In this document: positions 50,748 to 59,516 of the stretch, piece by piece
Layout: each line of letters starts with the position of its first letter
Numbering within the stretch: the first letter of the stretch is position 1
Origin: an uncultured Parabacteroides sp.
Lineage (GTDB): Bacteria; Bacteroidota; Bacteroidia; Bacteroidales; Tannerellaceae
Assembly (NCBI GenBank): GCA_937894065.1
Contig: CALCST010000039.1
Span: forward strand, 19,041-83,040
DNA: 64,000 nucleotides
Direction of reading: 5' to 3'
Notes under the pieces: model-generated
The model's input: the letters and a program-made list of their open reading frames with translations, nothing else
What the model was told of the DNA's origin: nothing
The model's database searches: none
Position numbers and translations under genes: made by a program

Positions 50748-51779
50748 TTATTTTATTACAAACTTGTCGAATCCAGCGGATGAAATAGAATAGTAGCTTG
50801 TGGAATCACCGCAAATCAGATAATATTCTATCATCGGAAGTTTTGCTCTTAACTTCTCGGCTCCGTCACTTCCCAGAACCATGCAGGCTGTAGCGCAAGC
50901 ATCGGCAAGCATTGCTGTTGGTGCGATTATAGTTGCACTCAAAACGTCTCTTTGCACAGGAGCACCTTCTCTCGGGTCAATAGTATGAGCATATTTCTTG
51001 CCGTCTTTAATGTAGAAATTACGATAGTTCCCCGAAGTAGCCATACCTCTTCTTCCATTGTTTACGGCATTTTCTTCGCTCAAATCTTTTGGCCAAAGCT
51101 GAATTATAGTTTGGAGTTCCTGATTTATTCCCGTTGAATCGTCCTGAGGTTTGTTTATTCCAAGTCGCCAGTAGTCACCGCGTTGGTTTTTGCCTTTGGC
51201 AACAATTTCACCACCAAATTCAACCATATAATCAGTGATTCCATGTTTGTCGAAACAATCGGCAATCATGTCGCACACTGTCCCGTCCGCAATTGAAGAA
51301 CAGTTAAGCAGCAATCTAGGGTCATCTTTCTTGATGATACCATTCTCAAGATGTACTTTCTGATAACCGATGAATTGTTTAACGCTGTCAATGTTTGCCT
51401 GGCTTATACTGTCTTTATTGCTGAACCCGAATCCCCAAAGATTAATCAGTGGAGCGCAAGTTATATCATAAGCACCGTCTGTATATGCAGAAACAAGCAT
51501 TGCTGTGCGGAACAGGTTTGTGAAAACAGAATCTTCAACAGCCATATTCTTGTTCTGGTTGATATGCGAAACTACAGATGTTGAGTCAAAAGCATTAAAC
51601 AGATGATAGAATCTGTCTAGTTCGCCCTTTATTTCCTCATCCAGAGGTTCTGTATATGCATATTTAATATGAAAAGGAGTGTGAAGTCTTCCGCTGTATT
51701 CGAAATACTGCACAGACGGTTGCTTGCATGCCAACAGTGACATGCAACAACCGATAATCAATATAATAAACTTTTTCAT
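50748..51779 (-). CDS. apbE: FAD:protein FMN transferase (ApbE) lipoprotein
   Basis: The 343-residue product has a lipoprotein signal (MKKFIILIIGCCMSLLACKQP, lipobox LLAC). ApbE features include NAFDSTSVVSHINQN, YDITCAPLINLWGFGF, LLLNCSSIADGTVCDMIADCF, MVEFGGEIVAKGKN, and the metal-site region TIDPREGAPVQRDVLSATIIAPTAMLADACATACMVLG. It attaches FMN to Thr residues of exported flavoproteins such as NqrB/NqrC or RnfG. Its ATG overlaps the prfC stop codon (TGATG), so it is co-translated with prfC although the functions are unrelated. Confidence 0.93.
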   Translation of the reverse strand: MKKFIILIIGCCMSLLACKQPSVQYFEYSGRLHTPFHIKYAYTEPLDEEIKGELDRFYHLFNAFDSTSVVSHINQNKNMAVEDSVFTNLFRTAMLVSAYTDGAYDITCAPLINLWGFGFSNKDSISQANIDSVKQFIGYQKVHLENGIIKKDDPRLLLNCSSIADGTVCDMIADCFDKHGITDYMVEFGGEIVAKGKNQRGDYWRLGINKPQDDSTGINQELQTIIQLWPKDLSEENAVNNGRRGMATSGNYRNFYIKDGKKYAHTIDPREGAPVQRDVLSATIIAPTAMLADACATACMVLGSDGAEKLRAKLPMIEYYLICGDSTSYYSISSAGFDKFVIK

Positions 51780-53359
51780 CAGAATTCAGAAGTGAAATGG
51801 AATTTGATATCAGGGAAATCCTGTTGAGCCATCATCAGTACGTAACCGGAATCAGCCAGATAAACATCGCGTCCTTCCTTATCAACAGCCATATACTGAG
51901 CTTTGCGTTTCTTGAAATTCTCAAGCATAACCTGATTATCACTTTCTATCCAGCAAGCTTTGTAGAGGCTGACCGGTTCCCATTTACATTGAGCACCATA
52001 TTCATGAAGCAAACGATACTGGATGACTTCGAACTGAAGCTGACCGACAGTTCCGATAATCTTTCGTCCGTTGAACTGATTTGTGAACATCTGAGCCACA
52101 CCTTCGTCCATCAATTGCTCGATACCTTTGTTCAGCTGTTTAGCCTTCATCGGGTCTGCATTTTCAATATATTTGAACATTTCAGGAGAGAAGCTTGGCA
52201 AACCTTTGAAATGAAGCTCTTCTCCAGCAGTAAGTGTATCACCGATTTTGAAGTTTCCTGTATCTGGCAAACCTACAATATCTCCGGCAAAAGCCTCGTC
52301 TACAACTTCCTTCTTCTGAGCCATGAAGGCTGTAGGACTGCTGAAACGCATCATCTTTCCGAATCTTACGTGCTTGTAGTTGACGTTTCTTTCGAATTTA
52401 CCTGAGCATATTTTCACGAAAGCAATACAGCTTCTGTGGTTCGGGTCCATATTTGCATGGATTTTGAATACGAAACCTGTGAAAGCTTCTTCTTCAGGGT
52501 CAACAGTTCTTTCAACAGCTTGGACAGGACGTGGAGAAGGAGCAATCTTGATGAAGCAGTCAAGAAGTTCTTTTACACCGAAATTGTTCAATGCCGAACC
52601 GAAGAATACAGGAGCAATATCACCAGATAAATATGTGTTTACATCGAAATCCGGATATACACCTTCGATAAGTTCAATGTCTTCACGCAATTTTGCAGCC
52701 TGAGCCGGGTCGATATAGTTTTCCAGTTCCGGACTGTTTATATCCTTGAATTCTACGTTTTCAGTTACATACTGTTTGCTCGGAGTGTAAAGGTTCAGTT
52801 TCTCTTCATAAATATTATATACACCGCGGAAACGCTGTCCCATATCAATAGGCCAGCTTAGCGGACGAACCTTAATATGAAGTTCTTCTTCAATTTCATC
52901 GAGCAAATCAAATGGGTCTTTACCGTCGCGGTCCATTTTGTTCACGAACACTATAACCGGAGTCTTACGCATACGGCAAACTTCCATCAGTTTACGAGTC
53001 TGTGCTTCCACACCTTTTGCAATGTCAATAACGATGATAACGCTATCCACTGCTGTTAATGTACGGAAAGTATCTTCGGCAAAATCCTGGTGACCCGGAG
53101 TATCCAGGATATTGATTTTATGATCGGCATAATCAAAAGCCATCACAGATGTTGCGACAGAAATACCACGCTGTTTTTCTATTTCCATCCAGTCTGAAGT
53201 GGCTGTCTTTTTGATTTTGTTTGATTTTACAGCTCCCGCGACGTGGATTGCACCACCAAACAGAAGTAACTTTTCTGTAAGAGTTGTCTTACCTGCGTCA
53301 GGGTGACTGATAATAGCAAATGTTCTTCTTCTCTTGATTTCGTCTGAAAATTGACTCAT
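51779..53359 (-). CDS. prfC: Peptide chain release factor 3
   Basis: The 526-residue GTPase has G1 SHPDAGKTT (residues 18-26), ISVATSVMAFDY (switch region), G3 DTPGHQDF and G4 NKMDRDGKDP, then the RF3-specific C-terminal domain (NQFNGRKIIGTVGQLQFEVIQYRL). RF3 recycles RF1/RF2 after peptide release. The length matches the family. It is followed by apbE with a 1-bp overlap and preceded by the DUF4924-like gene with a 24-bp gap, so a three-gene minus-strand operon is likely. Confidence 0.96.
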   Translation of the reverse strand: MSQFSDEIKRRRTFAIISHPDAGKTTLTEKLLLFGGAIHVAGAVKSNKIKKTATSDWMEIEKQRGISVATSVMAFDYADHKINILDTPGHQDFAEDTFRTLTAVDSVIIVIDIAKGVEAQTRKLMEVCRMRKTPVIVFVNKMDRDGKDPFDLLDEIEEELHIKVRPLSWPIDMGQRFRGVYNIYEEKLNLYTPSKQYVTENVEFKDINSPELENYIDPAQAAKLREDIELIEGVYPDFDVNTYLSGDIAPVFFGSALNNFGVKELLDCFIKIAPSPRPVQAVERTVDPEEEAFTGFVFKIHANMDPNHRSCIAFVKICSGKFERNVNYKHVRFGKMMRFSSPTAFMAQKKEVVDEAFAGDIVGLPDTGNFKIGDTLTAGEELHFKGLPSFSPEMFKYIENADPMKAKQLNKGIEQLMDEGVAQMFTNQFNGRKIIGTVGQLQFEVIQYRLLHEYGAQCKWEPVSLYKACWIESDNQVMLENFKKRKAQYMAVDKEGRDVYLADSGYVLMMAQQDFPDIKFHFTSEF

Positions 53360-53383
53360 GTTTGTTTATGTTATTTATATTAT

Positions 53384-53932
53384 TTAATCTTCCAATTCCA
53401 ACTCTCCGTTCATATCAGCTCTATATTTTTCAGCTAATATTGCAAGGAAAGAACTGATTTGTTTGATTGCCTCAAGTGTTTCTGCCGAAATTTCCTTTCC
53501 TTGCATTCTGAGCACCAGATAACCGTATACAGCCGAAAAGCAAGTCTCCAGTTCCGGCAAATCATTTCCTCCGGATTTGCTTCTGAGCTGGACGATATAA
53601 GGTAAAGTTTTATAATATGCAGCACCATAAATCATTTCCTTAGGAGTTTTCAGCAGCTTAAGATGTAAATCTGTGAGAGTTATTATCACATTCTTATTGA
53701 GCTGTATATGTCCTTTTTCCATGACGCCTTCTTCACGCATCATGTTGATAATCTCTTCATACCATTGTGCAATCTGCTCTTTTACCTCTTCTGGTTGTTC
53801 GTAATGCGAGATAACAGTTCGCTTTATGGAATCCATATCAAAATTGTTGGCACGGATAAGATCTTCCACTTGCCACATATATAGCAGATATTCCGCAATG
53901 TTTTCTTTTCTTTTTTTCTGGGCAATAATCAC
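53384..53932 (-). CDS. DUF4924-like helical protein
   Basis: The 182-residue, largely alpha-helical cytoplasmic protein begins MIIAQKKRKENIAEYLLYMWQVEDLIRANNFD, matching the conserved Bacteroidetes DUF4924 start. A middle KNVIITLTDLHLKLLKTPKE and a long C-terminal helix pair follow. No catalytic motif is visible and the function is unknown. It is the first gene of the DUF4924-prfC-apbE run, immediately downstream of a repeat tract. Confidence 0.85.
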   Translation of the reverse strand: MIIAQKKRKENIAEYLLYMWQVEDLIRANNFDMDSIKRTVISHYEQPEEVKEQIAQWYEEIINMMREEGVMEKGHIQLNKNVIITLTDLHLKLLKTPKEMIYGAAYYKTLPYIVQLRSKSGGNDLPELETCFSAVYGYLVLRMQGKEISAETLEAIKQISSFLAILAEKYRADMNGELELED

Positions 53933-53969
53933 GGCAAAATCGTTCTTTAAAAATTAGTTTACTTTAAAA

Positions 53970-54068
53970 AGTTGACAAGGCTACAGAGTCGAGTTGACAA
54001 GGTAAAATACCTATTGTTATTAATTATCCAAGAACGCTTGTCAACTAGTTTTCTTGTTAACTCGTCAT
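53970..54068. repeat. Composite repeat between the DUF4924-like and Mur-like genes
   Basis: It holds a full 29-bp motif at 53970-53998 (AGTTGACAAGG, CAGAGTCG, AGTTGAC), followed by AAGGTAAAATACC and the inverted tract GCTTGTCAACTAGTTTTCTTGTTAACTCGTCATC up to the stop codon of the Mur-ligase-like gene (54065). Confidence 0.6.
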
Positions 54069-54979
54069 CTGTATATTTCAGACACAGCCTGATAGAAATT
54101 CTTGTCGTTTATTCCAATCTGCCTGCAGGCAAGTCTTGCTGCGTTCAGATTTATCAGGAAATATGAGTCAGTTACTTTTATCGGATATTCTCCATATCTT
54201 GTTTGAAGATATGTGTTTCCGTCTCTTTCTACAATTTCATGTTTGTTGAAAGGGATTGCTGTAATATCATTTCTGATTTCTTCAACCAACTGGCTTATCA
54301 CTGGATCACCACCATAATAAATCAGTTTGCCTTCACGCTCAATAGATGTGGAGAAATATCTGTAAGTACTGATATAAGCTTCAGGAGTTGAATGGTCTGT
54401 AGATAATTCCCAAGTAAGATTAGTCAGTACTGCGATATGCGGACGGTAAAACTCCAGTTGCGAACGTTTTTCCAGTTTGGACGTTACGTGTTCGTCTCCT
54501 TCAATCAAAGCTATTCGTGATTCATAGTTAAAATGAATCTTGTCTTCAAGAGAAGGAATTGTACTGGTTGTCGCATAGTCGAACGCCATTTTTTGTTGCT
54601 TCATTGCCGCGACCATCATCGACAATATTGTGCATTTTCCCCTACTTCCGGCAACAACAACTCTTATTTTGGACTTTGTCCTATGATAAATGAAGTCCGG
54701 AATAGATTGAACCAACAGCCCAAGTTGCTTCGCCATAATAAGTTCTGGATTATCTGCACCAACTGTGCCACCTAGAACAACAGCCTGTATATTTTTGTTC
54801 ATCAGTTCCGGAAACCATCCGTTACCATGACATATATATCCCTTGTCTTCAAAGGATTTCAGTTGTTCCTCAGATAAGTTTTCTCCGGAGACACTGACTT
54901 CAAATCCTTTTTCTTTTATAGCCTTTGCTATTTCAGGCATAAGGGAGTCTGTTATCGAGATTAAATGAACTTTATGCAT
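54065..54979 (-). CDS. Mur-ligase-like protein lacking the C-terminal domain
   Basis: The product has about 304 residues from the ATG at 54979 (MHKVHLISI); the frame is open 24 codons upstream. The N-terminal Rossmann part (YICHGNGWFPELMNKNIQAVVLG) and the central ATPase fold with P-loop VVVAGSRGKCTILSMM and HIAVLTNLTWELSTDHSTPEAY resemble MurC/Mpl. Full-length Mur ligases are about 450 residues; this one stops after LINLNAARLACRQIGI, the region that leads into the C-terminal domain, so it has lost or never had that domain. The stop codon lies at the edge of a composite repeat. It may be a truncated paralogue or a shortened subfamily with another role. Confidence 0.78.
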   Translation of the reverse strand: MHKVHLISITDSLMPEIAKAIKEKGFEVSVSGENLSEEQLKSFEDKGYICHGNGWFPELMNKNIQAVVLGGTVGADNPELIMAKQLGLLVQSIPDFIYHRTKSKIRVVVAGSRGKCTILSMMVAAMKQQKMAFDYATTSTIPSLEDKIHFNYESRIALIEGDEHVTSKLEKRSQLEFYRPHIAVLTNLTWELSTDHSTPEAYISTYRYFSTSIEREGKLIYYGGDPVISQLVEEIRNDITAIPFNKHEIVERDGNTYLQTRYGEYPIKVTDSYFLINLNAARLACRQIGINDKNFYQAVSEIYR

Positions 54980-55083
54980 TGTTTGGTATTTGTATGCAAA
55001 AATACGACTTTTAACTGGATTAGGAACATTTTGTGTATTTGAAAATAACACTTACTTTTGAGTGTTTTTCGGTATCGTGTATT

Positions 55084-55944
55084 ATGATAGATATTTTTGA
55101 TACAGGTTATTTTTTTGCCGATGGCGGCGCAATGTTTGGGGCTGTGCCTAAAACGGCATGGAGCAGACGTTATAAGAGTGATGATCAGAACGGATGTGTG
55201 CTTGCAATGCGCAGCGTCCTTCTTGAGGTTTCCGGACGGTTGATTCTGATAGATACCGGAGCCGGTAGTTTACATCCGTTTAAGATGACTTATTATCGTT
55301 TCTTTAATCTTAAATCCGTCGGACAGTGCCTCAATGAGAAAGGGTATAAACTGGAGGATATTACTGACGTTATTCTTACTCACTTGCATTTTGACCATTG
55401 TGGTGGATGCGCTGTATCGGAAGACAATAGGAAATTCCGTATGGCTTTTCCCAATGCCCGCCATTGGGTAGGTAAGGAGCAATGGGATAATTTTATTAGG
55501 CCTCATGCTCTTGAAAAAGATTCATTTTTCATTGATGATATGAAGGCTGTGGAAGATTCCGGATTGTTAAGGCTGATTAATTCTGCTGAGGATGTTATTC
55601 CGGAATTAAGTCTGAAACTTGCCGACGGACATACTCCAGGACAATTAATTCCTTATATTACAATTAATGGCGAAACACTGGTCTTTGCTGGTGATGTAAT
55701 ACCTTTAGCAGCCAGTGTGTCGCCAGAATGGATTTCAGCTTATGATATTGCTCCGCTTCGCTCATATGATTCAAAAATCAGATTGCTTGACGAAGCTGCA
55801 GAAAAGAGACAGCGAATAATTTTCTGTCACGATGCTTATACAGTTTCTTCAAAAATCAGGAAAACAAAAAGCGGACTTTATTTGCTTGACCGTTGTAGTG
55901 TAATAGCATCAAAGCCTATTCCTCAAACTCTTCAGGAAGATTGA
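55084..55944 (+). CDS. MBL-fold metallo-hydrolase
   Basis: The product has about 286 residues from the ATG at 55084 (MIDIFDTGYFFADGGAMFG); the frame is open 17 codons earlier. The metallo-beta-lactamase metal motif is TLHLHFDHCGG-like (VILTHLHFDHCGGC), with later His/Asp in LADGHTPGQLIP, LVFAGDVIPLA and IIFCHDAYTV. It should be a two-metal hydrolase of the quorum-quenching lactonase/phosphodiesterase type; the substrate is unknown. Its 3' end overlaps the convergent helicase gene by 29 bp. Confidence 0.88.
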   Translation: MIDIFDTGYFFADGGAMFGAVPKTAWSRRYKSDDQNGCVLAMRSVLLEVSGRLILIDTGAGSLHPFKMTYYRFFNLKSVGQCLNEKGYKLEDITDVILTHLHFDHCGGCAVSEDNRKFRMAFPNARHWVGKEQWDNFIRPHALEKDSFFIDDMKAVEDSGLLRLINSAEDVIPELSLKLADGHTPGQLIPYITINGETLVFAGDVIPLAASVSPEWISAYDIAPLRSYDSKIRLLDEAAEKRQRIIFCHDAYTVSSKIRKTKSGLYLLDRCSVIASKPIPQTLQED

Positions 55945-57331
55945 CTAGGAACAAATTGTTCGTAGCACGTGTAAAAGCCGTATATAACCATCTGTAGAAA
56001 TCTTCGCCGAGCATTTCTTCCGTTATATAGCCGATGTCAAGGAAAACATTCATCCACTGGCCGCCTTGGGCTTTGTGGCATGTGACGGCATAAGCATATT
56101 TGACCTGCACTGCATTATAGTGTGGGTCTGCTTTCATTTTTTTCATCTTTCCGGCTTTTGTCGTTATTTCTTCATAATCTTCGAGAACAGAATAAAACAG
56201 TTTGTCGTTATCTTCTCTCGACAAGGCTGGTGAATCAGTCTGCAACGCATCCAGTAGTATTTTTATTTCCTTTTCAATATCATAATCCGGGAAATAAACC
56301 AGTACATCTGCAAATCTGAAACCATACATTTCATAAGTTCTCCGGACTTTCATAATCTTGATGATTTCACCGTTAGCTATGAAATCCATTTCTTTATTAT
56401 CCGTCATCCAGAAGTAATTGTTTTTTGCAACCATCAGTCTGTCACCGTTCGATAATTCTTCTTCACGATAAAGAATTCGGTTTCTTATACCATTGTTATA
56501 TATTGTAGCTCTTTTGTTTGAGCGTGCAATAATCATCGTATCTTCAATCCCGTCACGATTATATGCTGCCGAAATCTCTTCAATCAAGTCTTCACCAGAA
56601 ACTTTACGGAAATCCTGGAATCCTTTTATAGCCAGTTTAGGGAAAATTTCAACAGTTTGGTTTCTCAAAGCATCTCTTAATCTGGTGGCATTAAATAGTA
56701 TTCCGGAATCTTTACTTTGTCTTACAACCTGCGTCAGCTCCACTTCCATCACTGTTAGATTGTATCCTTCAAGAATATTTCTGTCCAATGCCGGACTTGC
56801 AGTCTGCATAACTGGAGGTAGCTGTGCAACATCTCCCATAATTATCATACGGCAGTTGTTTCCGCTATAGACATATTGTATAAGATCATCCAATAATCGT
56901 CCTGAACCAAAAAAATAAGAATCTATACTTTGATTTGCTATCATAGATGCTTCATCTACGATAAAAATTGTATCTTTGTGAAGGTTTTCTGCCGGAAGGA
57001 AATTGCTCAAGTCATTTGAAAAAGCCTTCTGTCGGTAAATCTTTTTGTGAATAGTATACGCTTTCTGGCAGGCATAGCCCGAAAAAACTTTGGCTGCTCT
57101 TCCTGTTGGTGCAAGAAGTATAACTTTTTGCTTAAGTTCATTTAACGTTTTAACAAAAGCTCCGATCAGTGATGTTTTTCCTGTTCCGGCATATCCTTTG
57201 AAAAGGAGAATGCTATCTTCTTGGGTTGAGAGCATAAAATCACTTAGGATTTTTAACGCTTCTTCCTGGTCAGAAGTGGGTGAAAATGGAAAATTTTGTG
57301 AAATTTTATGGCTTAAGTAATTATTTATCAT
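55916..57331 (-). CDS. RecD-like superfamily 1 helicase
   Basis: The 471-residue product has Walker A GYAGTGKT (46-53), Walker B FIVDEASMI, motif III MIIMGDVAQLPPVM, and the C-terminal helicase motifs YAVTCHKAQGGQW and YTAFTRATNNLFLV. The order matches AAA_30/UvrD_C_2 helicases related to RecD2 and Pif1. It lacks RecBC partners in this window. A 5'-3' DNA helicase role in repair is likely. It is convergent with the MBL gene, with a 29-bp overlap of coding ends and no room for a separate terminator. Confidence 0.92.
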   Translation of the reverse strand: MINNYLSHKISQNFPFSPTSDQEEALKILSDFMLSTQEDSILLFKGYAGTGKTSLIGAFVKTLNELKQKVILLAPTGRAAKVFSGYACQKAYTIHKKIYRQKAFSNDLSNFLPAENLHKDTIFIVDEASMIANQSIDSYFFGSGRLLDDLIQYVYSGNNCRMIIMGDVAQLPPVMQTASPALDRNILEGYNLTVMEVELTQVVRQSKDSGILFNATRLRDALRNQTVEIFPKLAIKGFQDFRKVSGEDLIEEISAAYNRDGIEDTMIIARSNKRATIYNNGIRNRILYREEELSNGDRLMVAKNNYFWMTDNKEMDFIANGEIIKIMKVRRTYEMYGFRFADVLVYFPDYDIEKEIKILLDALQTDSPALSREDNDKLFYSVLEDYEEITTKAGKMKKMKADPHYNAVQVKYAYAVTCHKAQGGQWMNVFLDIGYITEEMLGEDFYRWLYTAFTRATNNLFLVNLPEEFEE

Positions 57332-57431
57332 TTTATCTGTAATAATTTTTGCGATAAAGGTAGTGTATTAAATATTCTTTTTTAAATTTGCCGAACGAAA
57401 TAATAAAATAAATTCAAAAAATATATAAACC

Positions 57432-58070
57432 ATGAAAGTTGCATTAAAAGTATTATTGGCCGCAGCAGTAGTTGTATTGGCGTACATGTGTTATCAGAGT
57501 ATTCTAACTCCAATCAATTTCAACAAGGAGAAAGAACGTCGTGACGAAGCAATCAAAACTCGTTTGATTGAAATCCGTAAAGCTCAGATTGAGTATAAGA
57601 ATGTTCACGGTGTTCATGCTGCGAACTTCGATGAATTGGGCAAATTCTTGAAAGAAGAAAAACTTCCGTTCTTGGTTAAAGAAGGTGTTTTGACTGATGA
57701 ACAATTGGAACAGGGTATGACAGAAAAAGAAGCCGTTAAGAAAGGTTTGATCAAACGTGATACTATCTGGATTCCAGCTGTTGATACATTGCTAGGTAAA
57801 GGATATGATATTGATGCTATGCGTTATGTTCCTGGTGTTCCTGGTGATAAAATTGAATTCCATATGGATACAGCTACTTTGAAATCTGGTTCAGGTTATG
57901 AAATCAAAGTATTCGTTTGTGAAGTTCCATTTGATTCTTATTTGCGTGGTATGGATCCTCAGTTGGCATACAATTTGAAAGACAAAGCTGAAAAGCAGGG
58001 TAAATATGCAGGTATGCGTGTAGGTTCTTTGGAAGAAATCAATAACAACGCAGGTAACTGGGAAAATTAA
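57432..58070 (+). CDS. Conserved membrane-anchored protein, unknown function
   Basis: The 212-residue product has an N-terminal membrane anchor (MKVALKVLLAAAVVVLAYMCYQSIL), then a charged helical segment KERRDEAIKTRLIEIRKAQIEYKNVHG, like the start of pilin-like or periplasmic proteins with an amphipathic helix. A mixed domain containing DTIWIPAVDTLLGKGYDIDAMRYVPGVPG follows. No family function is known to me. The gene is followed 5 bp later by the DUF3822-like gene and then rsmD, so the three probably form an operon. Codon use is biased, as in well-expressed genes. Confidence 0.82.
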   Translation: MKVALKVLLAAAVVVLAYMCYQSILTPINFNKEKERRDEAIKTRLIEIRKAQIEYKNVHGVHAANFDELGKFLKEEKLPFLVKEGVLTDEQLEQGMTEKEAVKKGLIKRDTIWIPAVDTLLGKGYDIDAMRYVPGVPGDKIEFHMDTATLKSGSGYEIKVFVCEVPFDSYLRGMDPQLAYNLKDKAEKQGKYAGMRVGSLEEINNNAGNWEN

Positions 58071-58075
58071 AATCT

Positions 58076-58906
58076 ATGACTATCAGAATTCCTGATACAA
58101 TAAAATCCGAGCATTCTGAGAAATATATAGTATCCATCCGGCTAGCGCCGGATGGATTTTCTTTTTCTGGATATAACCCTCAGGAAGCTGACAGTGCGTT
58201 CTTCTGTCATCGACAGTTGAGCAAACCTGATTTGTATATCGATTCTTTGAAAGAATTCTTCTTTACCAATGAATGCCTTTCATGGAAATATAAAAAAATA
58301 TATGTCGTTCATTCTTCTTCGGATTTTCAGGTTCTCCCCAAAGAAATGTTTGATGAGAAGATGAAGGAACAGCTGATGCAGTTTGTTTTTTGCGACAGTA
58401 AAGGACATGTTTTTTCAAACAAACTTAAGTTTGAGAATGCTGTGCTTCTTTCAACTATTCCAGAAGATATTTATGAGTTCTGTTCACGTTCATTCATAAA
58501 TCCTCTATTTCTCAATCCTGTTTCTGTTCTTTTGACTCAATGGCAAAAACAAGCTTCTAATTCATTATACAGACAAATGTATATATCCCTGTCGAAAGAT
58601 AAGATGACATTTGCCGCATTCGCTCCACAAGGTAAGTTGTTGTTTGCAAATAATATTTCTTATCGTGATAATCAGGATTTGTTATATTATATATTGTATA
58701 TTTGGAAACAGAATAAATTCAATCAATTGCAGGACTGTCTTTATATCTATGGAGAAACTGGTAAATGTGAGGATTTAAGGAAATCCTTGTCTGCATATGT
58801 AAGAAATGTTTCACAGCTTTCTCTTCCTTCTGAAGTTTATTTGCGGGGAAACGATTTGCTCGAAGCTCCGCTTGATTTAATATATTTAACTGTATGCGAA
58901 TTATAA
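58076..58906 (+). CDS. DUF3822-like protein (actin-like fold)
   Basis: The 276-residue product has the DUF3822 pattern: an N-terminal IVSIRLAPDGFSFSGYNP, VHSSSDFQVLPKEMF in the middle, QMYISLSKDKMTFAAFAPQGKLLFANNISYRDNQDLLYYILYIWKQNKF and a final YLRGNDLLEAPLDLIYLTVCEL. The family is Bacteroidetes-specific and resembles a degraded actin/hexokinase fold. Its 3' end overlaps the rsmD start by 13 bp, so the two are translationally coupled. The function is unknown. Confidence 0.85.
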   Translation: MTIRIPDTIKSEHSEKYIVSIRLAPDGFSFSGYNPQEADSAFFCHRQLSKPDLYIDSLKEFFFTNECLSWKYKKIYVVHSSSDFQVLPKEMFDEKMKEQLMQFVFCDSKGHVFSNKLKFENAVLLSTIPEDIYEFCSRSFINPLFLNPVSVLLTQWQKQASNSLYRQMYISLSKDKMTFAAFAPQGKLLFANNISYRDNQDLLYYILYIWKQNKFNQLQDCLYIYGETGKCEDLRKSLSAYVRNVSQLSLPSEVYLRGNDLLEAPLDLIYLTVCEL

Positions 58907-59433
58907 GTGGAAAATATGGCCGTCGTCGTTTTGATGTGCCTTCAACATTCAGTGCTCGTCCGACAACGGATTTTGCAAAGGAAAATTTATTCAATGTTCT
59001 TATTAATATAATAGACTTTGAAGACTTGGATGCATTGGATTTGTTTGCTGGAACAGGTAGCATATCTTTTGAATTACTTTCGCGCGGTTGTCGTTCCGTG
59101 ACATCCGTAGAGAAGAATAATGCTCATGCATCGTTCATTGCAAAAGTTGTCCGTGAATTGAAGGATGAAAATCATAAACTGATTCGAGGTGATGTGTTCC
59201 GTTATTTGCATTCGGCTCCAAAACAAAGTTTTGACTTTATTTTTGCTGATCCGCCTTATGCTTTAAAGGAATTGCCAGAAGTTCCAACATTAGTATTCGA
59301 AAGAGATTTGCTTCGTGACGGTGGAGTTTTCGTAATGGAACATCCTGCTTCAAACGACTTTTCTTCTCTTCCATATTTTTCTCAAAGAAGAGTTTACGGA
59401 GCGGTTAATTTCAGTATATTCGTAAAAGAATAA
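58894..59433 (+). CDS. rsmD: 16S rRNA (guanine966-N2)-methyltransferase
   Basis: The 179-residue protein starts MRIISGKYGRRRFDVPS, the typical RsmD N terminus. SAM-binding motif I is DALDLFAGTGSISFELLSRG and the catalytic motif IV is FIFADPPYAL. It methylates G966 of 16S rRNA in the small ribosomal subunit. It is the last gene of the three-gene run and is followed by a shared convergent terminator. Confidence 0.94.
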   Translation: MRIISGKYGRRRFDVPSTFSARPTTDFAKENLFNVLINIIDFEDLDALDLFAGTGSISFELLSRGCRSVTSVEKNNAHASFIAKVVRELKDENHKLIRGDVFRYLHSAPKQSFDFIFADPPYALKELPEVPTLVFERDLLRDGGVFVMEHPASNDFSSLPYFSQRRVYGAVNFSIFVKE

Positions 59434-59452
59434 ACCAGATATAAATTCTTGA

Positions 59453-59516
59453 AAAGCAGGTTGGCAATATTAACAGAATATATTTTGTTTCGTTGTCAAC
59501 CTGTTTCTTTTTTATA
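59453..59516. terminator. Bidirectional terminator between rsmD and cls
   Basis: AGCAGGTTG and CAA (from 59455) pair with TTG and CAACCTG near 59490-59505, followed by TTTCTTTTTT. The A-rich left side (GAAAAG) allows use by the convergent cls gene, whose stop codon is at 59512. Confidence 0.7.

Noticed and set aside
54065..54979. Functional MurC or Mpl
   Set aside because: The protein is about 150 residues too short and lacks the C-terminal ligand-binding domain, so I do not give it a mur symbol.
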